Shown one piece after another: positions 1 through 10,775 of a stretch of DNA of 26,779 nt (its first letter is position 1; every line of letters starts with the position of its first letter). The stretch is from Desulfocapsaceae bacterium. GTDB taxonomy: Bacteria > Desulfobacterota > Desulfobulbia > Desulfobulbales > Desulfocapsaceae. Made by a program: the position numbers and the translations under genes. The notes under the pieces were generated by a model that saw nothing but the letters and a program-made list of their open reading frames with translations, had not been told where the DNA came from and did not search any database. Where the stretch lies: positions 1-26,779 of the forward strand of contig JAOZLO010000001.1 in NCBI GenBank assembly GCA_029934775.1, written 5' to 3'.

Positions 1-1257
1 TCAAAAATCACAAATGAACCTCTTTTTTTAGACAAAACACAGGCACATGGAGAGCAAACAGAAAATAAAAGATCATTTATATGCGTTCCGCTGAAGAAAG
101 GCAGTAAAACTATTGGTGCTCTTAGTATCGATAAAATATATCCTTGTGGTTTAACAGAGGAAGCGAATTCAGATTTGAAGTTTTTGATGGTTCTCAGTAG
201 CCTAATAGTACAGACTGTCATTCGTGTACAAAAAATAAACAGCGAAAAACGATTATTAACCTTCGAAAACCTTCGATTAAAAAGAGAACTTTCGGAAAAA
301 AACAGTTTTTGTAACGTTGTAGGAAACTCTGTTAAGATGCAGAATGTTTATGAAACAATCCATCGAGCGATAGATTCCAGCGCGACGGTACTCCTCAGGG
401 GCGAATCCGGGACCGGAAAAACCCTTTTAGCCAGGACACTTCACTACAGTAGCGAGAGAAAAGACGCCCCTTTTGTTATTGTCAACTGCTCAGCTCTGCC
501 GGAAACACTACTAGAGAAGGAGATATTTGGTTATAAGGATGATTTTTTAGCTGATGCAATTGAAGGAAAAACAGGGAAAATTGAACAGGCAGAAGGAGGC
601 ACTCTTTTTCTCGATGAAATTGGAAAAATCAACTCATCTACACAGAGAAAGCTGCTCAACATTATTCAAGAAAATAAATTTCAGCAGTCTGGTTCAACTC
701 AGATAATTGAAGCGGACATACGGATTGTAGCAGCCTCTAACCGCCACCTTGAAAAAGCTGTTGAATTAAACACATTTCGTGAAGACCTTTACTATCGACT
801 AAACGTTTTTCCAGTTTATATCCCGCCATTACGTGAAAGAAGAACAGATATTTTACTTTTAGCGGAGTACTTCCTTGAGAAGTACAGTAAAAAAAATCAG
901 AAAAAAATAACACGAATCTCGACATCTGCAATTGACATGCTTATTGAGTATCACTGGCCGGGCAACGTTAGAGAGCTACAGAACTGTATTGAGCAAGCTG
1001 CAATTATGTGTGGTGGTGTCACCTTGAAAAGCATTCACCTCCCTCCCTCTTTACAAACCTCACAGGCAATTAATCGGCCTAAGTCACACTCCCTGGCAAT
1101 TTCAGTTGAAAACTTCGAAAAAGAACTCATAGTTGAGGGGTTAAAGCGCAATAACGGAAATCAGACAAAAACCTCCAGGGAGCTCAACACCAGTTTGAGA
1201 ATAATTAATTACAAGATTCACCAATATGAAATTGATCCAAAGAAATACAAAATTTAG
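1..1257 (+). CDS. NifA-like GAF/AAA+/Fis transcriptional regulator, 5'-truncated by the window edge
   Basis: The frame is open from base 1, so the gene begins upstream; a start at TTG 175 would cut the N-terminal domain. Bases 1-230 encode the end of a GAF sensor domain (FICVPLKKG...IGALSID), as in NifA. The AAA+ domain follows, with Walker A GESGTGKT (nt 401-424), Walker B GGTLFLDEIG (about nt 596-625), an arginine-finger region (FREDLYYRLNVF) and sensor II (WPGNVRELQN). A Fis-type helix-turn-helix ends the protein (GNQTKTSRELNTSLR). The family activates sigma-54 promoters. The loop that should read GAFTGA reads DFLADA here (nt 541-558), so sigma-54 contact may be lost and the protein could work differently. 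The next gene, queH, lies about 130 bases downstream with no obvious functional link. The target genes are unknown. I am sure of the family and unsure of the activity. Confidence 0.9.
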   Translation, partial: SKITNEPLFLDKTQAHGEQTENKRSFICVPLKKGSKTIGALSIDKIYPCGLTEEANSDLKFLMVLSSLIVQTVIRVQKINSEKRLLTFENLRLKRELSEKNSFCNVVGNSVKMQNVYETIHRAIDSSATVLLRGESGTGKTLLARTLHYSSERKDAPFVIVNCSALPETLLEKEIFGYKDDFLADAIEGKTGKIEQAEGGTLFLDEIGKINSSTQRKLLNIIQENKFQQSGSTQIIEADIRIVAASNRHLEKAVELNTFREDLYYRLNVFPVYIPPLRERRTDILLLAEYFLEKYSKKNQKKITRISTSAIDMLIEYHWPGNVRELQNCIEQAAIMCGGVTLKSIHLPPSLQTSQAINRPKSHSLAISVENFEKELIVEGLKRNNGNQTKTSRELNTSLRIINYKIHQYEIDPKKYKI

Positions 1258-1388
1258 TGCCTTACTACTGTAACCCTCTCAAAAAACAAAAGAAACTGTG
1301 GAAAGTGTTTTAAAAATATTTGGTTATATAGACATCCAAGGCTCTTATACCCCCTTGTGGGGCGCCAGTGCCTTCAAATTATCCCTCC

Positions 1389-1964
1389 ATGATGTCATAT
1401 AAAATGAAACTCCTCCTTCACTGTTGCTGTGGGCCATGCTCTGTTTACCCTGTAGATACTTTAAGAGAAAGTGGAATATCTGTAACCGGGTTTTTTTTCA
1501 ATCCTAATATACATCCTTTCAAGGAGTTCAGACGCAGACTCAACACCGCGGAGGTATACAGTAAACAGGCATCGCTGCCCATGCTTATTGATAATAATTA
1601 TGGACTTATTACGTTTCTCCGGGCGGTTGTCAACAACGAGAGTAGCCGCTGCCTGTACTGTTACCGGGAGAGGTTGAAAACCACTGTTCTAAAAGCAAAA
1701 GAGTGTGGTTTTGACTCGTTTTCCACCACCTTGCTTTACAGCAAGTATCAGAACCATTCAAAGATAAAAGAGATCTGTGAAGAATTATCAAAAACCCACT
1801 CACTCTCTTTTTACTATGACGATTTTCGGGTTGGTTGGCAAAAAGGCATAGATAAATCTATTGACCTCAATATGTACAGGCAACCCTATTGTGGTTGTAT
1901 TTACAGTGAACAGGAGAGATATGACAAAACATTTTCCTCTTCCTCTATAGATGCAATTTCGTGA
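1389..1964 (+). CDS. queH: Epoxyqueuosine reductase QueH
   Basis: QueH catalyses the last step of queuosine synthesis, reducing epoxyqueuosine to queuosine in tRNA; it is the non-cobalamin alternative to QueG. The family (former DUF208) is recognised from the N-terminal LLLHCCCGPCS, then FFNPNIHP with a following RR, RCLYCYRERL, FSTTLLYSKYQNH, DFR..W..GI and the closing YCGCIYSEQER. The cysteine pairs expected to bind the Fe-S cluster and the dimetal site are all present. The open frame extends upstream to GTG 1368, but adjacent ATGs at 1389 and 1392 and another at 1404 lie closer to the conserved domain. None has a clear Shine-Dalgarno, so the start is uncertain. rdgB follows after 32 bases, suggesting co-transcription. 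Confidence 0.93.
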   Translation: MMSYKMKLLLHCCCGPCSVYPVDTLRESGISVTGFFFNPNIHPFKEFRRRLNTAEVYSKQASLPMLIDNNYGLITFLRAVVNNESSRCLYCYRERLKTTVLKAKECGFDSFSTTLLYSKYQNHSKIKEICEELSKTHSLSFYYDDFRVGWQKGIDKSIDLNMYRQPYCGCIYSEQERYDKTFSSSSIDAIS

Positions 1965-1996
1965 AAGGTCGCGGAACAGATAAAAAAGGAAAGAAT

Positions 1997-2674
1997 ATGA
2001 TACCAATGCTTGTAATAGCCACGCAAAACCAGAACAAGCTCGAAGAGTTCAGAGAAATTCTGAAAGATTCAAACATCGAAATAAGATCTCTCTCTGATTT
2101 TGGTCCCATCCCGGAAGTAATTGAAGATGGTGCCACCTTTGATGAAAATGCATACAAAAAGGCCTACCACACGGCAAGGGTGCTTGGCCTTCCTGCCATT
2201 GCTGATGATTCTGGTCTTGTTGTCGAAACTTTAGACGGTGCCCCGGGAGTCTATTCTGCAAGATATGCTGGTCCCGATGCAACAGATAAGGAAAACTGTT
2301 CAAAACTTCTAGAAAACATGAAGACAAAAAAGAACAGAAAGTGTCATTTTTCCTGTGTCCTCTCCATCGCTGTTCCATCTGGCCCAGCATTGACTTATGA
2401 AGGCAGATGTGATGGAGTTATTCTTCAGAAACCTCAGGGAACAAGTGGTTTCGGGTATGATCCTCTTTTTTATTATGAAGAATATGGAAAAACTTTTGCG
2501 GAACTTACTTCAGAACAGAAAAACAGTGTGAGTCACAGGGGGAAGGCTTTGAAAGAGGTCAAGGTTGAACTCAAGATGATTACAAAATGGCTGGAACAGA
2601 AACTCCTCGAGGAGAAACCTGCAAAACCCGATCACAACCATTTTAAAGGCAATGACTGGTCTGAAGATTTGTAA
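1997..2674 (+). CDS. rdgB: XTP/dITP diphosphatase (HAM1/RdgB)
   Basis: This pyrophosphatase removes non-canonical purine nucleotides (dITP, XTP) from the pool and so prevents their incorporation into DNA and RNA. Family motifs are clear: the N-terminal ATQNQNKLEEF substrate loop, IADDSGLVVETLDGAPGVYS with the catalytic aspartates near residues 70-71, SARYAG, GFGYDPLF and the C-terminal SHRGKAL. I chose ATG 1997 because AAGGAAAG sits just upstream. The in-frame GTG at 1961 would overlap queH and add 12 non-conserved residues. The protein is 225 residues long and carries a charged tail of about 25 residues after the usual family end. It is convergent with gyrA and the gpsA remnant. Confidence 0.95.
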   Translation: MIPMLVIATQNQNKLEEFREILKDSNIEIRSLSDFGPIPEVIEDGATFDENAYKKAYHTARVLGLPAIADDSGLVVETLDGAPGVYSARYAGPDATDKENCSKLLENMKTKKNRKCHFSCVLSIAVPSGPALTYEGRCDGVILQKPQGTSGFGYDPLFYYEEYGKTFAELTSEQKNSVSHRGKALKEVKVELKMITKWLEQKLLEEKPAKPDHNHFKGNDWSEDL

Positions 2675-2747
2675 TATACCTTCTTAAAAAATATACACCC
2701 ACACAAGGAGGATACTGGACCGAGTGAATATCCCTGGTGGGCAAATA

Positions 2748-2849
2748 TTAAATGTCAATTACTTTGTCCATTTTTTTAGATTAGAGGACAGCAAGGGCTG
2801 TCCCCCAGGAACCGGCGCCAATAACAGAAATCTTTTCTCCCTTACTCAT
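2748..2849 (-). pseudogene. gpsA: Remnant of gpsA (glycerol-3-phosphate dehydrogenase), 5' end only
   Basis: On the minus strand an ATG lies inside the end of gyrA, so the two genes overlap as ATGAGTAA. It reads [20 protein letters not shown] followed by VL and a stop (TAA at 2781-2783). The GxGxWG dinucleotide-binding motif and the run up to TALA match the N-terminus of NAD(P)H-dependent glycerol-3-phosphate dehydrogenase. After the stop the same frame continues SKKMDKVIDI, plausibly a decayed LLAKKG.KVTLW-like strand, then a second stop at 2748-2750. Nothing GpsA-like follows before rdgB. A functional enzyme is about 330 residues, so more than 90% is missing. I infer a former gyrA-gpsA operon eroded by a stop mutation and deletion. 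Confidence 0.75.
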
Positions 2850-5331
2850 CTTCACCTTTCGTCATAGACTCTTCGTCGTCTTCTTTTTCCTTTGCTACGC
2901 TGTCCATCCCAACAACTTTTTCGTTTTCCTGCAGATTTATAAGACAAACGCCCTGAGAACTCCTGCCTATGATCCTCACGTTACATAAATCCATTCGAAT
3001 CATTTTCCCCAAGTCAGATATTAAAATAATTTCTTCATCGGGATCAACCTGTTTAGCATCTATAACGTTCCCATTTCGTTCACTCTTTTTTATACCTATT
3101 ACGCCCTTACCACCTCTCCTCTGTATTCTGTACTCCTCAATAGGGCTCCTTTTGCCATAACCATTCTCGGTCACGGTCAATATAGAGTCTTCAGAAGAAA
3201 TAACTATAGCACTAACAACAAGATCATCATCCGCAAGTCTTATCCCTCTCACACCAGCAGCAGTCCGGCCCATTGTGCGAATATCAGATTCATTAAAGTG
3301 AATGCACATACCCTTTTGAGTGATTAAAAGTATTGTGTCGTCTCCATTGAGTACATGTGCACCAATTATCTCATCTCTTTCATTTATGGTGAGAGCCCTT
3401 TTACCTTTCTTCAGAGGTCGTTTAAATTCCTGCAGGCTGGTTTTTTTAACCCTTCCAAATTTAGTCACCATCAGGATAGTTTTGTTCTCTGCCTCATTAT
3501 CAAATGAGGCTATTGGCAAAATGGCAGCAAGTTTTTCATCTTCAGCGAGATTAAGCAGATTTATTATCGCTCGACCACGAGCAGTTCTTCCAGCAAGAGG
3601 AAGCTGATAAACTTTTCTCCAGAACACTTTTCCGTGGTTGGTAAAAAATAGAAAAGTGTCAAGAGTGGAAGCTACGTAGAGATTGGATACAAAGTCTTCC
3701 TCAACATTTTTTACACCTTTAACACCTTTTCCTCCCCGGTTCTGTGATCTATATAGACTGACAGGATTCCTTTTAATATAGCCTGTGTGTGTTACTGTAA
3801 TAGCCATGTCTTCAGGAGTAATTAAATCCTCGGGAAGAATTTCATCTGTTGCATCAACTATCTCTGTTCGCCTGTCATCTCCAAAGATCTCCTTGATATT
3901 TTTGAGTTCATCTACGATTATATGCATAACCTGCGATTCATCTCCCAATATCATTTTCAGTCTTTCAATTTCCTTCAGGATTTCTTCATATTCCCGGGCA
4001 ATTTTTTCACGTTCAAGTCCGGTGAGTCTCTGTAGACGCATATCGAGAATAGTCTGAGCCTGAATTTCACTCAGTTCGAAACGAGAAATAAGTTCAGCCT
4101 TGGCCTCTGGCGGGTTTTTGGAAGCTTTAATTAATGCAACAACCTCATCAAGGTTGTTAATGGCAATATTCAACCCTTCAAGGGTATGAGCCTTCTCTTC
4201 TGCTTTTTTCAACTCATACGTAGTTCTCCGATAAACTATTATCTTTCTGTGTAAAATAAAATATTCGAGAATCTGCTTTATATTGAGTATTTCCGGCTTA
4301 TTATTAACTATTGCCAAAAATATTATACCAAAAGATTTTTGCATCAAGGTCAATTTATAGAGCTGGTTAAGAACAACCTCAGGTATTTCGTCTTTTTTTA
4401 ATTCAATAACAACACGAAGCCCGTGTCTGTCTGATTCGTCTCTGACCTCAGAAATTGAACTTATTTTTTTATCCTTTACGAGCTCGGCTATCTTCTCAAC
4501 AAGGTTAGCTTTATTTAACTGGTAAGGGATCTCTGTAATAATAATAGCCTCTCTTTTTCCCCCTTTTATTTTTTCAATGTGAGTTAAAGCCCGCATTACT
4601 ACAACACCTTTGCCGGTCTCATAAGCTTCTCTTATCCCGGCGCGTCCACATATTAAACCACCTGTAGGAAAGTCAGGTCCTGTTATTATGGACATCAGCT
4701 GATGAACAGTAAGATTAGGATCATCTATAAGGGCCATGAGGCCGTCAACAACCTCTGTCAGGTTGTGAGGAGGAATATTTGTTGCCATACCAACTGCTAT
4801 ACCAGAAGAACCATTAACAAGTAAAACAGGTACCTTGGTAGGCATAACCGTGGGCTCATTGAGCGAGTTATCATAGTTTGGTATCCAGTCAACCGTATCT
4901 TTATCAAGATCATCCACAATCTCACGGTCAATTCTCGTCATTCTCGCTTCTGTATATCGCATAGCTGCAGGGGAATCCCCATCCAGAGAACCAAAGTTTC
5001 CCTGGCCATCCACAAGGGGATACCGCATAGAAAAGTCCTGGGCCATTCTGACGATAGTATCATAAGCGGCGGTATCACCGTGTGGATGATATTTACCTAT
5101 AACGTCACCAACTATTCTGGCTGATTTAACATATGCTCTGTTATGGAAAACCCCCAGCTCTCTCATTGCAAAAAGTGATCTTCTGTGAACCGGTTTTAAT
5201 CCGTCACGCACGTCAGGTAAAGCTCTGCCAATAATGACGCTCATTGCATAATCGAGATAAGATTTTTTCAATTCTTTCTCAATAGATATGACTGGAAACT
5301 TTTCTTTGCTTAATTCAGTATCTGTACTCAT
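2842..5331 (-). CDS. gyrA: DNA gyrase subunit A
   Basis: GyrA is the DNA breakage and wrapping subunit of gyrase, forming A2B2 with GyrB to introduce negative supercoils. The protein is 829 residues. The catalytic tyrosine is Y126 in AAMRYTEAR. The quinolone-determining stretch reads [10 protein letters not shown], with Thr87 and Asp91 at the positions of E. coli Ser83 and Asp87. The C-terminal beta-pinwheel starts near residue 503. Its first blade has QNRGGKG (530-536), and a second, exact QRRGGKG lies at 737-743. An acidic tail ends the protein. The gene starts 48 bases after gyrB stops and is certainly in its operon. No strong ribosome-binding site is visible before ATG 5331. Its stop overlaps the start of the gpsA remnant. 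Confidence 0.98.
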   Translation of the reverse strand: MSTDTELSKEKFPVISIEKELKKSYLDYAMSVIIGRALPDVRDGLKPVHRRSLFAMRELGVFHNRAYVKSARIVGDVIGKYHPHGDTAAYDTIVRMAQDFSMRYPLVDGQGNFGSLDGDSPAAMRYTEARMTRIDREIVDDLDKDTVDWIPNYDNSLNEPTVMPTKVPVLLVNGSSGIAVGMATNIPPHNLTEVVDGLMALIDDPNLTVHQLMSIITGPDFPTGGLICGRAGIREAYETGKGVVVMRALTHIEKIKGGKREAIIITEIPYQLNKANLVEKIAELVKDKKISSISEVRDESDRHGLRVVIELKKDEIPEVVLNQLYKLTLMQKSFGIIFLAIVNNKPEILNIKQILEYFILHRKIIVYRRTTYELKKAEEKAHTLEGLNIAINNLDEVVALIKASKNPPEAKAELISRFELSEIQAQTILDMRLQRLTGLEREKIAREYEEILKEIERLKMILGDESQVMHIIVDELKNIKEIFGDDRRTEIVDATDEILPEDLITPEDMAITVTHTGYIKRNPVSLYRSQNRGGKGVKGVKNVEEDFVSNLYVASTLDTFLFFTNHGKVFWRKVYQLPLAGRTARGRAIINLLNLAEDEKLAAILPIASFDNEAENKTILMVTKFGRVKKTSLQEFKRPLKKGKRALTINERDEIIGAHVLNGDDTILLITQKGMCIHFNESDIRTMGRTAAGVRGIRLADDDLVVSAIVISSEDSILTVTENGYGKRSPIEEYRIQRRGGKGVIGIKKSERNGNVIDAKQVDPDEEIILISDLGKMIRMDLCNVRIIGRSSQGVCLINLQENEKVVGMDSVAKEKEDDEESMTKGEDE

Positions 5332-5379
5332 AGATATGCTTTTTTATTAAATGTAAGTTTAGTGTTAAAAAATCATTTA

Positions 5380-7806
<2,427 letters not shown>

Positions 7807-7936
7807 TTAAAAAAACATGGTTAATATCATTTATTAAACGATAATTTTTTGTCCGAAAAGGTATTTCTATAATTTTAAAAAAACAGAGATATACGGGGAG
7901 TTAGAACAAAAAAAATTTCAGGAAAATTACCCTTTA

Positions 7937-9067
7937 TTATAACTGCATTGGCATTATAATACTTGTAAATCCAATATCATCTTCGGATTTCATAAGACAT
8001 GGACTGTTATTCGAATTGATATAGGCTTCAATTTTTTCACATTCCATAACTTGAAGAGCTTCTATAAAATATCTACAGTTAAACCCTAACTTTAAAGATT
8101 CACCTGCATAAGATATAATCTGCTTATCTTCAGCATTGCCTATATCAGCGTTCTGTGAAGAAAGTATCATCTCAGAATTTTCAACATTCAGCTGAATGGT
8201 ATGAAAAACATCTTCTGTAAAAATGTTTATCCTTTTTAAAGATTCTAAAAAAGGTATTCTACTTATTTCTAAACAATTTTTAAGTTCAACTGCTTCTATT
8301 ATTGCAGAATATTTTGGAAACTCTCCATCTTTCAAACGAATAATCATAACAGCATCTTCGTCTCGAAGAACGAGCTGCTTGGATTCAAAAGAGACTTCCA
8401 GTGAATCTCTTCCTTCACAGAATTTTTTCCACTCCTGGATACCCTTTCTTGGTATAAGGGTAACATCGTTTAGCTGCATTTCACTCAGGTCTGCAGCTAC
8501 ATCTTTCTCCATAATCGACAATCGATGGCCATCTGAAGAAATCATTTTCAGGTAAAAAATGTCTCCTCTTTTTTCCTTCTCAAACAACACTGAGGTTAGA
8601 GAATAGATATTCTCCTGCTCGGTTGCTATAGAATAAATTACTTTTTCAATAAGTTCGAGAAAGACATGGCTCTCAAAAGAGATAAAAAAATCTTCCTCGT
8701 ATACCGGAAATTCAGGGAACTCGTCACTTGCCAGTCCAGCAAGATTATACGTACTTAAACCGGCTTTAATAATAACCCAGCTATTTTCTGTTTCCTCTAT
8801 ACTTATGGTTTCAGATCCTGACTCCCTGACAATTTCGAAAATCTTTTTTGAAGGAAGGGTCAAGGATCCTTCCCCTTGTATTTCTGCTGGTATAAAAAGA
8901 CGTAAACCAACCTCAAGATCTGTTCCGGTTAAGGTAAGTCCATCATGCGCTGACTCTATTAGGACATTTGAAAGAATAACCAGTGTTCCTTTCTTGTTTG
9001 TTAAGTTTTGAAGGCTGTTAAGACCTTCAAGAAAAATATCTTTAGCAACTGTACAATTAAGTGACAT
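7937..9067 (-). CDS. dnaN: DNA polymerase III beta subunit (sliding clamp)
   Basis: DnaN forms the ring that tethers DNA polymerase III to DNA. The 376-residue length is typical. Recognisable stretches are the first-domain LSNVLIES.....LTLTGTDLEVGL, the RKGIQEWKKF segment of the second domain and the C-terminal PCLMKSEDD...IIMPMQL (the family usually ends MPMRL or similar). ATG 9067 is preceded by GGGAG on the minus strand at good spacing. It is the first gene of a dnaN-gyrB-gyrA block. dnaA and recF, frequent partners at this position, are not adjacent; a divergent serine hydrolase lies upstream instead. Confidence 0.96.
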   Translation of the reverse strand: MSLNCTVAKDIFLEGLNSLQNLTNKKGTLVILSNVLIESAHDGLTLTGTDLEVGLRLFIPAEIQGEGSLTLPSKKIFEIVRESGSETISIEETENSWVIIKAGLSTYNLAGLASDEFPEFPVYEEDFFISFESHVFLELIEKVIYSIATEQENIYSLTSVLFEKEKRGDIFYLKMISSDGHRLSIMEKDVAADLSEMQLNDVTLIPRKGIQEWKKFCEGRDSLEVSFESKQLVLRDEDAVMIIRLKDGEFPKYSAIIEAVELKNCLEISRIPFLESLKRINIFTEDVFHTIQLNVENSEMILSSQNADIGNAEDKQIISYAGESLKLGFNCRYFIEALQVMECEKIEAYINSNNSPCLMKSEDDIGFTSIIMPMQL

Positions 9068-9114
9068 TAAGGAACTCCCTTCAACTGATCTTCAGGTTAC
9101 TTTGAAAAGGTGAA

Positions 9115-9142
9115 ATATTATGCTACAATTTAGTTAATTGAA
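9115..9142 (-). promoter_or_regulatory. Candidate sigma-70 promoter of dnaN
   Basis: Reading the minus strand, TTCAAT (9137-9142) and TAATAT (9115-9120) are separated by 16 bases. The -10 box lies 48 bases before the dnaN start codon. The -35 match is modest, so this is a prediction from spacing and position only. Confidence 0.4.
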
Positions 9143-9249
9143 AAAAAGAGGTTTATTTGTTTTGAACGAAAATAACTGTTTTTCAAGTAACCCTTTATTA
9201 TATAATTCTTTATTACTATTATTAACCCTGTTCATATGTTAAATAAAAC

Positions 9250-9294
9250 CATAAGAGTATGATATAAAAATATTTTTTATATCATACTCTTATG
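9250..9294. repeat. Perfect 21-bp inverted repeat, 3-base loop
   Basis: Arm 9250-9270 (C then ATAAGAGTATGATATAAAAA) is exactly complementary to 9274-9294, with a TAT loop at 9271-9273. It could form a long AT-rich cruciform or hairpin. Because transcription diverges from both sides of the gap, it is not placed as a terminator for either flanking gene. It could be a regulator operator, a replication-associated structure or a small mobile-element relic. Confidence 0.9.
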
Positions 9295-9589
9295 TCATAA
9301 AATTTGTTGTTTTGTGCAAATGAGAATACTAACACCTTTATTAAAAAGTTATAAAGAAAGAGTTAACATGAAGCTGTTGACAGAATGTTAACAAGTACCC
9401 TGTGAGACTCCTGTATATCCATTTCATGGATGAGGTTAATTTTCTTATATTCCTCAATCAGGACTAAAATAATGTTTTTATAAGGCACCCTTCAATTGAT
9501 AGGAAATACGTAAGTAGTAGTGTCTCTTAAGAGTCTTCTAATGTAGTAGAAATAGGCAAAATTTTCAATAGAAAAATATGATATAAAAC

Positions 9590-10024
9590 ATGAAAATTAT
9601 AAATAAATACAGACTCAAAGAAGAAATAGGAGATATTGTCAGGAACAGTATGGAAAAGAATATTTTTTCAGGTGTTTGCATCTCTTTTTCTAAAAAAGAC
9701 GCTGATTATAAGTGGATCGAAAATTACAGTTTTGGAAAAACAACAAAATTCGAACCTCAAACAAGAGTTGGAATAAAATCCTGTTTTGACCTGGCATCTT
9801 TAACCAAGCCCATGGTTACCAGCCTCTCTTTAGCTGTTTTAATAGAAAAAGGAAAAATAGATGTAGAAAATAAACTGTCTGACTGTTGTGGTTGGTTTAT
9901 TCCTGATGATAAAAAAAATATTAAAATATCACACCTTCTTTCTCATTCTTCCGGCCTTCCTGCACACCGACCTTATTATCAAGAACTCTTTGATGTTCCT
10001 TTTAAAAAAAAAAATTTAAACTGA
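9590..10024 (+). CDS. Beta-lactamase-fold serine hydrolase, N-terminal part (frameshifted)
   Basis: This 144-codon frame encodes the first part of a class-C beta-lactamase/esterase family protein (COG1680 type). The catalytic S-x-x-K is S70-L-T-K73 in FDLASLTKPM, and the LLSHSSGLPAH segment of the family follows near residue 120. The frame ends abruptly after a lysine run encoded by 11 consecutive A, and the rest of the domain continues in another frame. A -1 shift in the run, or one added A, would join both parts into a protein of about 373 residues, normal for the family. The start ATG 9590 has no evident Shine-Dalgarno. The substrate is unknown; these enzymes act on beta-lactams, peptidoglycan peptides or esters. 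There is no signal peptide, so it is probably cytoplasmic. Confidence 0.8.
   Translation: MKIINKYRLKEEIGDIVRNSMEKNIFSGVCISFSKKDADYKWIENYSFGKTTKFEPQTRVGIKSCFDLASLTKPMVTSLSLAVLIEKGKIDVENKLSDCCGWFIPDDKKNIKISHLLSHSSGLPAHRPYYQELFDVPFKKKNLN
10004..10014 (+). other. A11 homopolymer at the frameshift junction
   Basis: Eleven consecutive A follow TTTT and precede TTT. Upstream coding is in the frame of 9590. Downstream coding (KKFKLINWIMDEKL..., leading into the YSD motif) is in the frame of 10036. A 12-A transcript, or -1 ribosomal slippage on A AAA AAA, would restore one reading frame. Confidence 0.9.
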
Positions 10025-10710
10025 TAAACTGGATAATGGATGAAAAATTATGTTTTTCACCGGGAACCGACACTACTTACAGCGACCTTGGTTTTATATT
10101 GCTGGGTTTTTTGATTGAAGATATAACAGGAAAATCTTTAGATATTTTCTGGAAAGAGAATATTGCTGTTCCTCTAGGATTGGATAAAGAACTTTTTTTT
10201 CCAAAAATGAATCCTATAGACCCCGAAGTATGCGTTGCCACAAGAAACTGTAAAGAGGGTGATAATTTACTTACAGGAGTGGTCCATGATCACAACTGTA
10301 AGGCTATGGGAGGAGTTGGAGGACATGCTGGGTTATTTGGAACCGCTCCTGCTGTTGTATCTTTTTGTGAACATATAGTAGAACAATTCAAAGGAAGAGA
10401 AAAAGATCCATTATATAGTCCTTTTTTACTCATAAAATTGTTAGAGAGACAGGTCGGTTCAGACTGGACATTCGGTTTTGATACACCTGCAAAAAATAAT
10501 TCCAGTAGTGGTATCTATTTTACTAAAGGAAGCAGGGGGCATCTTGGTTTTACAGGAACTTCTTTCTGGATAGATTTTGATAGAAATATAGTGATAGTAG
10601 TGTTAACAAACAGGGTACATCTATCCAGTGATCTGAAAGGGATAAGAAAATTCAGACCACTTATTCACGACACAATCATGAAGGAGCTATGCGGGTTAAG
10701 AGAGGTATAA
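10006..10710 (+). CDS. Beta-lactamase-fold serine hydrolase, C-terminal part (frameshifted)
   Basis: This frame opens after a TAA at 10003-10005 and has a first ATG at 10036, but that ATG has no ribosome-binding site and lies inside the domain, so independent translation is unlikely. It carries the second catalytic motif Y-S-D (SPGTDTTYSDLGFILLG), the VHDHNCKAMGGVGGHAGLF glycine-rich stretch and the third-motif region HLGFTGTSFWID, all expected after the S-x-x-K part encoded just upstream. Together the two frames contain every landmark of a complete class-C-type serine hydrolase with no loss beyond the reading-frame break. It could be a recent pseudogene, a sequencing error in the homopolymer or a slippage-expressed gene. 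Confidence 0.8.
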   Translation, partial: KKKFKLINWIMDEKLCFSPGTDTTYSDLGFILLGFLIEDITGKSLDIFWKENIAVPLGLDKELFFPKMNPIDPEVCVATRNCKEGDNLLTGVVHDHNCKAMGGVGGHAGLFGTAPAVVSFCEHIVEQFKGREKDPLYSPFLLIKLLERQVGSDWTFGFDTPAKNNSSSGIYFTKGSRGHLGFTGTSFWIDFDRNIVIVVLTNRVHLSSDLKGIRKFRPLIHDTIMKELCGLREV

Positions 10711-10719
10711 AGTTACAGG

Positions 10720-10753
10720 AAACTCCGCTGATGTATTCCTCTCAACGGAGTTT
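10720..10753. terminator. Stem-loop between convergent genes, candidate bidirectional terminator
   Basis: AAACTCCG (10720-10727) pairs perfectly with CGGAGTTT (10746-10753) around an 18-base loop. It lies 10 bases after the serine hydrolase stop and 23 bases beyond the stop of the convergent mini-tusB gene. Neither side has a strong U-tract, so its strength is uncertain. Confidence 0.5.
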
Positions 10754-10775
10754 GAAAAATAAATAGACGAAATGA

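Larger units (their letters stand above)
9068..9589. other. AT-rich divergent intergenic region upstream of dnaN
   Basis: This 522-base gap separates dnaN (minus) from the serine hydrolase (plus). It is strongly AT-rich. It holds a candidate dnaN promoter (9115-9142), a perfect 21-bp inverted repeat (9250-9294), a short hairpin ATCCAT-TTC-ATGGAT (9417-9431) and a 10-bp palindrome CTCTTAAGAG near 9524. No open frame of note is present. The sequence ATGATATAAAA occurs both in the left arm of the inverted repeat and just before the hydrolase start (about 9578-9588). I looked for DnaA boxes close to TTATCCACA and found only matches of about 6/9, so I do not call an origin. Confidence 0.6.

Noticed and set aside
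1347..1362. CCCC/GGGG hairpin before queH as a terminator or riboswitch
   Set aside because: Only four pairs, no T-tract, and no recognisable preQ1-type architecture.
2786..2803. Perfect 7-bp hairpin GGACAGC-AAGG-GCTGTCC between rdgB and gyrA as a terminator
   Set aside because: It lies within the recognisable gpsA codons and has no T-run on the 3' side in either direction; probably coincidental.
9068..9589. oriC with DnaA boxes
   Set aside because: Only about 6/9 matches to TTATCCACA were seen; not enough to call an origin.
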